Positions 23,775 through 32,942 of a DNA stretch of 64,000 nucleotides are shown here, piece by piece (the stretch's first letter is position 1; the number at the start of each line of letters is the position of its first letter). Under the pieces are notes generated by a model. The model was not told the DNA's origin and did no database searches. It saw only the letters and a list, made by a program, of their open reading frames with translations. A program made the translations under genes and the position numbers. Source of the stretch: CAWDVR01 sp044869805 (GTDB lineage Bacteria; Acidobacteriota; Thermoanaerobaculia; Multivoradales; SZUA-115); the NCBI GenBank assembly GCA_044869805.1, contig JBIOXV010000117.1:1-64000 (forward strand), written 5' to 3'.

Positions 23775-24116
23775 TCAGCTCCCCCGGTACGTGCTGTACC
23801 CCCACGGGGTCACCAGCAGCGGTACGTGGTAGGAGGCGTCGGCGCTGATCTCGAAGCGGATCGGAACGTGGCCGAGGAAGGGCGAGTCGACACCCTGCGC
23901 CGAGAAGTACTCACGGACGAAGAACACCAGCTCGTAGGGCCCCGGGGCGATCTCGTGAATGCCCAGGAGCGGCTCGTCGGTGCGGCCGTCGGCGTTGGTT
24001 TCGACCGTTTTCACCAGCGTCAGCGGCGTGTCGAGCCGCCAGAGCTCGATCTTCACCCCCGCGGCAGGCATGCCCCGGGTCAGGTCGAGGACGTGAGTGG
24101 AGAGCTTCGCCGCCAT
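23775..24116 (-). CDS. 5-hydroxyisourate hydrolase (transthyretin-like)
   Basis: 113 residues, the normal size. It hydrolyses the unstable uricase product to OHCU. LSTHVLDLTRGMPAAGV (active-site His), GHVPIRFEI (His and Arg) and the invariant C-terminal YRGS distinguish the enzyme from true transthyretin. No signal peptide is present, so it is cytoplasmic. It lies 4 bases downstream of the OHCU decarboxylase stop and is the last gene of the malate synthase-OHCU decarboxylase-HIU hydrolase operon. Confidence 0.95.
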   Translation of the reverse strand: MAAKLSTHVLDLTRGMPAAGVKIELWRLDTPLTLVKTVETNADGRTDEPLLGIHEIAPGPYELVFFVREYFSAQGVDSPFLGHVPIRFEISADASYHVPLLVTPWGYSTYRGS

Positions 24117-24120
24117 CGCT

Positions 24121-24644
24121 TCACTCCTCGGGCGTGCCCTGGGCCAGCGTGTCCTGGAGCCGCAGCCAGGCGATCTTCTCGATCTCCGCCAGCGCCGCGG
24201 CGTGCTCCTCGCGGGGCGTGTGGTTCAGCCGAGCACGCAGCGCGCCGAGGATCGCGTCGAGGTTGTTGAGCCGCGCGCAGAGGACGAAGGGAAACCCGAA
24301 GCGCGCGCGGTAGGCGGCATTCAGCCGTTCGAGCTCGGCGCGCTGCTCCTCCGGCATCCGATCGAGGCCGGCGCTCGCCTGCTCGCGCGCCGACTCGGGG
24401 GTCAGCGCGCCCTGGCGGGCCAGCCGCCCGCCGAGGTCGGGATGGGCGAGGATCAGCGCGAGCTGCCTCTCGGCCGGAGCATCGCGCATCGCGCCGCAGA
24501 GCTCGGCGTGAAGGTGCGCGGCGCTCTTGAACGGCCGCGCGTCGAAGCCGCCCTCGGCCACCCAGGGCGAGCCCTCGAACAGATGCCCGAGAGCAGCCAC
24601 GAAGCCTGCTCGGTCGCAGGTGTTGAGGTCGGCGAGCGTGGCTC

Positions 24645-24648
<4 letters not shown>
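24121..24648 (-). CDS. OHCU decarboxylase
   Basis: 175 residues. It converts 2-oxo-4-hydroxy-4-carboxy-5-ureidoimidazoline to S-allantoin. The motif LILAHPDLGGRLARQGALT (catalytic His) and the following ESAREQASAGLDRM are family signatures, as is the N-terminal GHLFEGSPWVAE. The GTG start at 24648 overlaps the malate synthase stop (GTGA), which fixes it over the much longer open frame. Together with the HIU hydrolase downstream it makes the conversion of urate to allantoin stereospecific and fast. Confidence 0.93.
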
Positions 24649-26234
<1,586 letters not shown>

Positions 26235-26266
26235 GATGATCTCATCCCCGGACTGGAAGCGAGCCC

Positions 26267-27139
26267 ATGAACCTCGTCGCTCACAACTACGGCAAGCAGC
26301 GGGTGCGGGTGCTCAAGGTGTTGCGCCCCGTGCCCGGCCCGCAGGGAGGAGGCCACGCAGACGGGCAGAGCCATGAGGTGAAAGAGCTCGAGGTCGGCGT
26401 GCGGCTCGAAGGCGATTTTGCATTCTGCTACACCTCGGGAGACAACGGCAAGGTGGTGCCCACCGACACCATGAAGAACACCGTGCAGGTGCTGGCCCAC
26501 CGGCACTTGGGCACCGAGACCGAGCCCTTCGCGAGACTCCTGGCCGAGCACTTCCTCGACAGCTACCCGCAAGTCGAGCGCGTGACGATCGACACCAGCG
26601 AGCGGCCCTGGGTCCGGCTGACGGTCGGCGGCCGGCCGCACCAGCACGCCTTCGCGGCCGGCCCCGGGCGGCCCGTGGCCCGCGCGGTGGCGGCGCGCGG
26701 CGACGAGACAGAGATCGAGTCCGGCATCGAGGAGCTGCTGGTGCTGAAGTCGACCGGCTCGGGGTTCGCCGGCTTCCCGAGGGACGAATACACCACCCTG
26801 CCGGAGACCGAGGACCGCATCCTCTCGACCGAGGTCCAGGCGCGTTGGCGATGGGGCGCGAGCCCAGAGGACTTCAACACTGCCAACGCCGCCGTGCTCG
26901 ACGCCATGCTGCGCGTCTTCGCCGAGAGCTACAGCCCTTCGGTGCAGGCGACGCTCTACCAGATGGCGGGTGCGGCGCTCGCTGCCTGCCCGGAGATCCG
27001 CACGGTGAGCCTGCTGCTGCCCAACAAGCACTACTTGCCCGCCCCGCTCGCCGCCTTCGGCATCGATTCGGCCGGCGTTTCGTTCGTGCCGACCGACGAG
27101 CCGCACGGCCAGATCGAGGCCACGGTGACCCGCGAGTGA
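26267..27139 (+). CDS. urate oxidase (cofactor-free uricase)
   Basis: 290 residues. It oxidises urate to 5-hydroxyisourate. NYGKQRVRVLKV carries the catalytic Lys, GDNGKVVPTDTMKNTV the catalytic Thr and its loop, and VLKSTGSGFAGFPRDEYTTLPETEDRILST the first tunnel-fold signature. LLLPNKHYLP provides the Asn/His pair near the C-terminus. There is no signal peptide and no peroxisomal-type tail. The stop overlaps the probable GTG start of guanine deaminase (GTGA), so the two are a translationally coupled pair. Confidence 0.95.
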   Translation: MNLVAHNYGKQRVRVLKVLRPVPGPQGGGHADGQSHEVKELEVGVRLEGDFAFCYTSGDNGKVVPTDTMKNTVQVLAHRHLGTETEPFARLLAEHFLDSYPQVERVTIDTSERPWVRLTVGGRPHQHAFAAGPGRPVARAVAARGDETEIESGIEELLVLKSTGSGFAGFPRDEYTTLPETEDRILSTEVQARWRWGASPEDFNTANAAVLDAMLRVFAESYSPSVQATLYQMAGAALAACPEIRTVSLLLPNKHYLPAPLAAFGIDSAGVSFVPTDEPHGQIEATVTRE

Positions 27140-27657
27140 CGGCCCCCGGGGAGGCCATGGGCCGCGAGGCCCCCAAGCGCGAATCCTACATGCGCGAGGC
27201 CGTTCGCCTGGCCGAGGAGGGGCTGCGCGCCGGCGCCGGCGGCCCTTTCGGCTGCGTGGTGGTGCACACGGGCCCGGGTGGCGAGAGCGAGATCGTGGGC
27301 CGCGGCAACAACCGGGTCACCTCCAGCAACGACCCCACCGCCCACGCCGAGATCGTGGCCATCCGCGAAGCCTGCCAGGCGCTCGGCACCTTCGAGCTCT
27401 CGGACTGCGAGCTCTACACCACCTGCGAGCCCTGCCCGATGTGCCTGGCGGCGGTCTACTGGGCGCGCATCCCCCGCCTCTACTACGCCAACACCCGCCA
27501 GGACGCCGCCGCCATCGGCTTCGACGACGAGCAGATCTACCGCGAGCTCGCCCTGCCCTTCGAGCACCGGCGCCTCGAGATGACCCCGCTCCTGCGCGAC
27601 GAGGCCCAGGCCGCCTTCCGCGAGTGGGCGGCGAAGACGGACAAGGTGAGGTACTGA
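27136..27657 (+). CDS. guaD: guanine deaminase (CDA-fold)
   Basis: 173 residues from GTG 27136. ATG 27157, two bases past a GGGGAGG, is an equally plausible start. The Zn site is PTAHAEIVAIREA (His, catalytic Glu) and TTCEPCPMCLAAVYWAR (two Cys). The rest follows Bacillus-type GuaD rather than TadA: SNDPTAHAE, GFDDEQIYREL, and a C-terminal WAAKTDKVRY that resembles the GuaD tail closing the active site of the partner subunit. It converts guanine to xanthine, feeding xanthine dehydrogenase. It is coupled to uricase and convergent with the first VCBS gene. Confidence 0.9.
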   Translation: MTAPGEAMGREAPKRESYMREAVRLAEEGLRAGAGGPFGCVVVHTGPGGESEIVGRGNNRVTSSNDPTAHAEIVAIREACQALGTFELSDCELYTTCEPCPMCLAAVYWARIPRLYYANTRQDAAAIGFDDEQIYRELALPFEHRRLEMTPLLRDEAQAAFREWAAKTDKVRY

Positions 27658-27679
27658 GGCCGGGCGCGCACCCTCTCGG

Positions 27680-29578
27680 CTACGGGACGGTCAGCGACCA
27701 GGCGGCGGTGTCGCCGCTCTCGAAGCCGTCGGCGAAGACCGCCGCCGGCGAGCGCAGGTAGGAGAGCGCCCCGCCGTCTTCGCCCACCACCACGTCCACG
27801 TCCCCGTCACCGTCCAGGTCGGCGAGCGCGGCAGCGCTCCGGAAGCCGGCGTTGAACCCGGCGAAGGGGTCGCCAGCGCCGGTTGCCTCCAGGTACGCCG
27901 GGGCCGTGGCCGAGCCGGTGTTGTGCAGGAACTGCAGGCCGCCTTGGGAGCCGCCCACCACCCCATCGACGTCGAGGTCGCCGTCCGCGTCCAACAGCAC
28001 GGGGGTGCTGCGGGTGCCGACGGCGATCCCCGCGAACGGGTTCGCCGTGCCGGGCACCGCCGCGTAGGCCGGCGCGATCGCAGATCCCGTGTTGCGGAAG
28101 TAGCGCAGCAACCCGTCCAAGCTACCGCCGACGGCGAGGTCCGGGTCCAGGTCGCCGTCCAGGTCGGCCAGCGCCGGGGCGCTGGAGTTGCCGACGTCGA
28201 TCCCGGCGAACGGGTTCGCCGTGCCCGTCATCTCTGCGTAGGCTGGCGCCGTCGCCGATCCCGTATTGCGCTGGTAGCGCACGGTGCCGTCGCTGTCTCC
28301 CTGCACCATGTCCAGGTCGTCGTCGCCGTCAAGGTCGACCATCGCGCTCGCGCAGTCGACGCCTCCGGAGGAGCACAGGAACGGGTTCTGCGTGCTGGGG
28401 ACCTCCTCGTACGACGCGGCGGTCGCGGATCCCGTGTTGCGGAAGTAGCGGAGCGTGTCCGGGAACTGGAGCACCAGCGCGTCGGTGTCTCCGTCGCCGT
28501 CGAGGTCCGCGAGCGCCGGCACGCTGTAGAGACCCACGTCGATCCCGGTGAGCGGGTTCGACGTGCTCGCTCCGCCGGCGAACGCCGGCGCCGTGGAGGC
28601 GCCCGTGTTCGCGAGGTAGCGGAGAGTGCCGAAGTACTCTCCCACCACGACATCGAGGTCGGCGTCGCCATCCAGGTCGACCAGCGTGGGATCGGCCTCG
28701 AAGCTAACTCCGAGGCCGGCGAAGGGATTGGCCGTGCCGGTCACCGCCACGAACGCCGGCGCCGTCGAGGACCTGGTGTTGCGGAAGTAGGCGAGGGTGC
28801 TGAGATCGCTGCCCACCACTGCATCCGGATCGCCGTCGCCGTCGAGGTCGGCCAGCGAGGGCGAGCTGAAGTAGCCGGCGACGACGACCGGCGACAGGGG
28901 GTTCGCCGTGCCCGTGAGCTCGACGAAAGCCGGCGCCGAAGGCGAGCCGGTGTTGCGCAGGTAATGCACGTTGCCCAGGACCTCGCCCACCGCCGCGTCG
29001 AGGTCGCCGTCGCCGTCGAGATCGACCAGGGCCGGCCGGCTATACGAGCCGACGTCGATCCCGGCGAAGGGGTCGGCCGTGCCTGTCGCTTCCACGAAGC
29101 TCGGCGCCGTGGGAGTGCCCGTGTTCTCGAGGAACGCGAGGGTCCCGAAGCCGCGGCCGGCGACGACGTCCAGGTCGCCGTCCCCGTCGAGGTCGGCGAG
29201 CGCCGGGGTGCGGAACGCGAGCTCTCCCGTGCCCGCGAAGGGGTCGGCCGAGCCGGTCATGACCACGAAGGCCGGGCCAGTCGAGGATCCGGTGTTCCGG
29301 AGGAAGCGGAGCTCGCCGTAGCGCGCGCCGGCAACCAGGTCCGCGTCGCCGTCGCCGTCGAGGTCACCGGCGGCTGGCGAGGAGTCGAACCCCAGGTCGA
29401 ACCCTGCCAGGCTGGGGAGCGCGGCCTGCTCGTAGCGGGGCACTGCGGCCCCTGCCCCCACGGCCCCGGCCAGCCAGCACGCCGCGAGCGACGCCGCCAG
29501 GACCGGGCCTCGCGCCCGCCGGGCGGCTCCGAGCAGCTCTCGTCGCACCGCGACCCGCAGCGGATCTCTCGCGCTCAT
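27680..29578 (-). CDS. secreted FG-GAP/VCBS-repeat protein, paralogue 1
   Basis: 632 residues, ATG after GGGGGAA. A charged N-terminal segment (DPLRVAVRREL) precedes the hydrophobic signal (about 27-46). Then come ten repeats of about 58 residues, each with an Asp-rich Ca-binding loop (LADLDGDGDLDVVVG) followed by YFRNTGS..APAFVE.TGTANPFAGIDVG. The tail is FADGFESGDTAAWSLTVP. FG-GAP/VCBS repeats form Ca-stabilised beta-propeller blades and occur in adhesins and extracellular proteins. The binding partner is unknown. Last gene of a probable VCBS-VCBS-chaperone-VCBS run, 44 bases after the trigger-factor-like gene. Confidence 0.88.
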   Translation of the reverse strand: MSARDPLRVAVRRELLGAARRARGPVLAASLAACWLAGAVGAGAAVPRYEQAALPSLAGFDLGFDSSPAAGDLDGDGDADLVAGARYGELRFLRNTGSSTGPAFVVMTGSADPFAGTGELAFRTPALADLDGDGDLDVVAGRGFGTLAFLENTGTPTAPSFVEATGTADPFAGIDVGSYSRPALVDLDGDGDLDAAVGEVLGNVHYLRNTGSPSAPAFVELTGTANPLSPVVVAGYFSSPSLADLDGDGDPDAVVGSDLSTLAYFRNTRSSTAPAFVAVTGTANPFAGLGVSFEADPTLVDLDGDADLDVVVGEYFGTLRYLANTGASTAPAFAGGASTSNPLTGIDVGLYSVPALADLDGDGDTDALVLQFPDTLRYFRNTGSATAASYEEVPSTQNPFLCSSGGVDCASAMVDLDGDDDLDMVQGDSDGTVRYQRNTGSATAPAYAEMTGTANPFAGIDVGNSSAPALADLDGDLDPDLAVGGSLDGLLRYFRNTGSAIAPAYAAVPGTANPFAGIAVGTRSTPVLLDADGDLDVDGVVGGSQGGLQFLHNTGSATAPAYLEATGAGDPFAGFNAGFRSAAALADLDGDGDVDVVVGEDGGALSYLRSPAAVFADGFESGDTAAWSLTVP

Positions 29579-29622
29579 GGCGTTCCCCCATTTTCTGGAG
29601 TTTCCTACGAGCCGACAGGCGG

Positions 29623-30867
29623 CTACGTTTGCGGATTGCGCGTCGCCGGCCTGGCGAAGTCCACGAAGCGGGCGGGAACGTCCTCGACCTCGGCACGCTC
29701 GAGCACGAAGGCCACGACCTGGCGGCGGAGCACTTCCTCCTCTACTTCGCGATAGAGGGCGCCGTCGCCGAGGGCCTGGTCGATCGCCTGCTGGGGGTCG
29801 TCGGTGGCGCGAGCCTGCTCCTCGATGCGCGCGAGCACCGCACCCGCCGCGGGCCGGATCCCGTTCTGGCGTGCGATCTCAAAGAACAGGCAGGCGGCGC
29901 GCCAGGGGCCGGCTTCGGCCTCGGCCAGCATCTCGGGCACGGCAATGTCGGGATGGAGGGCCACGAGCGCCGCCTCTACCCGCCTCTCCAGCTCGGCATC
30001 CACCGCCTCGGCGAGCTCCTCCTCCATGGTGCGGCGCAGGCGGTTTCGCAGCGCCTCGACCGTGCCGTCGGCGACGCCGAGGACGCGAACGAACGCCGCG
30101 TCGAGCTCCGGGAGCACCGGCTCGCGCACTTCGGCGAGGCGCAGGGAGAGGCGGCACGGGCTGCCGGCGCGGTCGAAGGGCGCGGGAGCCCCTCCCGCTT
30201 CGAGGTCGGCCTCGACGGTCTCGCCCACGCGACGGCCGGCGAGGCGCGCGGCGAGCGCCTGCCAGGTCCCGGCCTCGCCGATCACCGCCTCCTCGCGCCG
30301 CGCCCCGCGCGGCGGCACGCTCCCGGCGGGGCCCTCGGCCCAGAGATCCAAGCAGAGCAGGTCCCCTTCGCGGGCCGAGCGGTCCGCCGGGCGCCAGGTG
30401 CGCCGCTGAGCCCTCAGACGCGCCAGCATCTCGTCCACGTCCTCGCCGGTGATCGCCGGCACCGGCCGGGCGATCGTCAAGCCCTCGAGGTCGATCGCGG
30501 GCAGGCGGGGGAACACGTCGAAGGTGGAGGCGAAGCGGGTGGAGGGAGAGCCGGCCGCGCCGGCCGCGCCCGCCTGCCGCTCGAGCGCCGGCACGGTCAC
30601 CGGCCAGAGCTCCTGCCGCGCCAGCACCTCGCGCAGCGCCTCCGCCGCGAGGCGATCCTCGACCTCCTGCCGCACCCGCTCGCCGAAGCGCCGGGCGAGC
30701 ACCGCGGCCGGCGCCTTGCCGGTGCGGAACCCGGGGACGCGCTCCTTCCGCCCCAAGGCGGCGAGCCGTCGCGCCACCTCGGCCTCGACCTCCTCGCCAT
30801 CGAGGGCCAGCTCGACGCGCCACGAGAGGGGTCCGGTGCGCTCGGCGACAGGCTGCTCTCGTGCCAG
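29623..30867 (-). CDS. trigger-factor-like chaperone with probable CTG start
   Basis: 414 residues if started at CTG 30867. The first ATG/GTG/TTG is GTG 30777, but that would cut off the start of the ribosome-binding domain (RTGPLSWRVELALDGEEVEAEV), which reads in frame directly before it. A GGAG lies six bases before the CTG. The domains are: N-terminal domain with the RVPGFRTGKAPAAVLARRFG signature (ribosome-binding GFRxGKxP), a PPIase-like FKBP domain (SAREGDLLCLDLWAEG ... LSLRLAEV), and a long helical C-terminal domain. The usual clpP-clpX neighbours are missing. Instead it lies between VCBS genes, starting 12 bases past the stop of one, so it may be a paralogue serving those exported proteins. 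Confidence 0.8.
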   Translation of the reverse strand: MAREQPVAERTGPLSWRVELALDGEEVEAEVARRLAALGRKERVPGFRTGKAPAAVLARRFGERVRQEVEDRLAAEALREVLARQELWPVTVPALERQAGAAGAAGSPSTRFASTFDVFPRLPAIDLEGLTIARPVPAITGEDVDEMLARLRAQRRTWRPADRSAREGDLLCLDLWAEGPAGSVPPRGARREEAVIGEAGTWQALAARLAGRRVGETVEADLEAGGAPAPFDRAGSPCRLSLRLAEVREPVLPELDAAFVRVLGVADGTVEALRNRLRRTMEEELAEAVDAELERRVEAALVALHPDIAVPEMLAEAEAGPWRAACLFFEIARQNGIRPAAGAVLARIEEQARATDDPQQAIDQALGDGALYREVEEEVLRRQVVAFVLERAEVEDVPARFVDFARPATRNPQT

Positions 30868-30879
30868 TGGGGGCTCCGA

Positions 30880-32826
30880 CTACGGCACGGTCATGGACCA
30901 GGCGGAGGTGTCGCCGGACTCGAAGCCGTCGGCGAAGACCGCCAGGCGCGAGCGCAGGTATGCGAGCGAGCCCCCGTCCTCTCCCACCACCACGTCCAGG
31001 TCGCCGTCCCCATCTACGTCCGCCAGAGCGGGAGTGCTGGCGAGGCCGACGCCGAGCTGCGCGAAGGGGTTGGCCGTGCCCGCCACCTCTACGTACGACG
31101 GCGCCGACGAAGACCCCGTGTTGTGGAAGAGGCTCAGGTCGCCCAAACCGCCCTGCCCTACGACTGCGTCGAGATCCCCATCCTCGTCCAGGTCCGCCAG
31201 CGCCGGGCTGCTGAGGTTACCGACCATGGCCCCAGCCAGGGGGTGCCCCGTTCCGGTCACCTCCGAGAAGGCAGGTGCCGTTGCCGATCCGGTGTTGCGG
31301 AAGTAGCGCAGTGTGCCCGTGCTCTCGCCCACCAGGAGATCGCGATCCCCGTCCCCATCCACGTCCGTCAGCGCTGGAGCGCTTCGCAGGCCGACATCGA
31401 TCGCCGCCAGTGGACTTGCTGTGCCGGTGACCTGGACATAGGCCGGCTCCGTCGAAGACCCCGTGTTGCGGAGATAGGTCAGGGTGCCGTCGTTCTCCCC
31501 CACAGCGGCGTCCAGGTCTCCATCGCCGTCCATGTCCGCCAGAGTGGGAGTCCCGGCGTCACCCACGTCGATCGCCGCAAAGAGGTTGCCGGAACCCGCA
31601 GCCTCCAGGTACATCGGAGCCGCCGGAGATCCCGTGTTGCGGAAGTAGCGCAGCGTCCCGACGTAGTCGCCCACCACCGAGTCCACGTCTCCGTCGCCGT
31701 CCACGTCCGCCACTGCCGGAGAGCTGTAGAAACCCACGTCGGCGCCGGCGAACGGGTTCCCGACATCCGTGACTCCCACGTACACGGGTGCCATAGAGGT
31801 CCCGCTGTTGCGCAGGTAGCGGAGGGTGCCGAAGTACTCCCCCACAACGGCGTCCAGGTCTCCATCCCCGTCCACATCCGCCAGCCAGGGATCGGTCAGG
31901 AAGCTGACGGCCAGGCCGCTGAAAGGATTGGCGGTGCCGGTCAGCATCACGAAGGCCGGGGCGGTCGAAGAACCCGTGTTGCGGAGATAGAAGAGAGAGG
32001 TGCTCCCGTTCCCCACCACCGCGTCGGGATCGCCATCCGCGTCCAGGTCCGCCAGCCCGGGAGCACTAGCGGAGCCTGCGGCGAACGTTGCAAAGGGGTT
32101 CGCCGTGCCGGTTACCTCCAGGTACACTGGCGACGACGACGACCCGGTGTTGCGCAGATAGTGGAGGCCGCCTTCGGACTCCCCCACCACCGCATCGAGA
32201 TCCCCGTCGCCGTCCAGGTCCACGAGCGCCGGTTGCGAGTAGCCGCCGATGTCGATCCCGGTGAAGGGGTTGCCCGCCCCCCCCGTGACGAAGGCCGGAG
32301 CCGTCGGCGAGCCAGTGTTCTCGAAGTAATCCAGGGCCCCGAGTGCACCGCCCACCACGGCGTCCAGATCTCCATCACCATCCAGGTCGGCCAGCGCTGG
32401 ACGGCCCGGGATCAAGCCGGCCGAGGTCCCCGAGAAGGGGTTACCCGCCCCGGCCAAACCGACGAAGGCCGGCGCGGCCGAAGAGCCGGTGTTGGTCAGG
32501 TACTTGAGACCGGTGTGCCGCGACCCGACCACGACGTCCAGGTCCCCGTCGCCGTCGAGGTCGGCGACGGCCGGAGAGGAATCGAAGCCCAGGTCGAACC
32601 CCGCGAGCCCCGGGAGCACCGCCTGCTCGTACCGCGGCAGGGCCGCTGCCGCAGCGCGAGCGCCGTCTCCAGCGACGGCTGCGAGGAGCGAAACCGCGAG
32701 CACCAAGCTCCACAGCCTGATCACGTTCCTGCGTCGAGAAACCAGGGCATCCGGCCGCTCCAGCTCCCGCCGCACCGCCGAGCGCAGCGGCTCTCTACAG
32801 GAGGTAGAACTCTCGTGCGCCTGCAT
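30880..32826 (-). CDS. secreted FG-GAP/VCBS-repeat protein, paralogue 2
   Basis: 648 residues. ATG 32826 is chosen because GAGGTG precedes it, although the frame is open further. Its architecture is the same as its neighbours: REPLRSAVRREL, then RRRNVIRLWSLVLAVSLLAAVAG as a long-n-region signal, ten VCBS units and the tail FADGFESGDTSAWSMTVP. Most units keep D-x-D-G-D-x-D, and a few carry substitutions (LDEDGDLD). The trigger-factor-like frame continues directly after the stop in the same phase. A 116-base gap separates it from paralogue 3 upstream. Confidence 0.88.
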   Translation of the reverse strand: MQAHESSTSCREPLRSAVRRELERPDALVSRRRNVIRLWSLVLAVSLLAAVAGDGARAAAAALPRYEQAVLPGLAGFDLGFDSSPAVADLDGDGDLDVVVGSRHTGLKYLTNTGSSAAPAFVGLAGAGNPFSGTSAGLIPGRPALADLDGDGDLDAVVGGALGALDYFENTGSPTAPAFVTGGAGNPFTGIDIGGYSQPALVDLDGDGDLDAVVGESEGGLHYLRNTGSSSSPVYLEVTGTANPFATFAAGSASAPGLADLDADGDPDAVVGNGSTSLFYLRNTGSSTAPAFVMLTGTANPFSGLAVSFLTDPWLADVDGDGDLDAVVGEYFGTLRYLRNSGTSMAPVYVGVTDVGNPFAGADVGFYSSPAVADVDGDGDVDSVVGDYVGTLRYFRNTGSPAAPMYLEAAGSGNLFAAIDVGDAGTPTLADMDGDGDLDAAVGENDGTLTYLRNTGSSTEPAYVQVTGTASPLAAIDVGLRSAPALTDVDGDGDRDLLVGESTGTLRYFRNTGSATAPAFSEVTGTGHPLAGAMVGNLSSPALADLDEDGDLDAVVGQGGLGDLSLFHNTGSSSAPSYVEVAGTANPFAQLGVGLASTPALADVDGDGDLDVVVGEDGGSLAYLRSRLAVFADGFESGDTSAWSMTVP

Positions 32827-32942
32827 CGGTGGCACCTCGTCTCCGTGTTTTCGGTCATCCTTACAGGCCGAATAGGGCCTGTCAACGGGTCCTGCTCCGA
32901 GAGAGACTCCGCGCGACTCGCGAAAGTGCAGCGGACCGTGCG

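Noticed and set aside
27136..27657. tRNA adenosine deaminase TadA
   Set aside because: SNDPTAHAE, GFDDEQIY and the C-terminal W...KVRY tail fit GuaD, and the purine context agrees.
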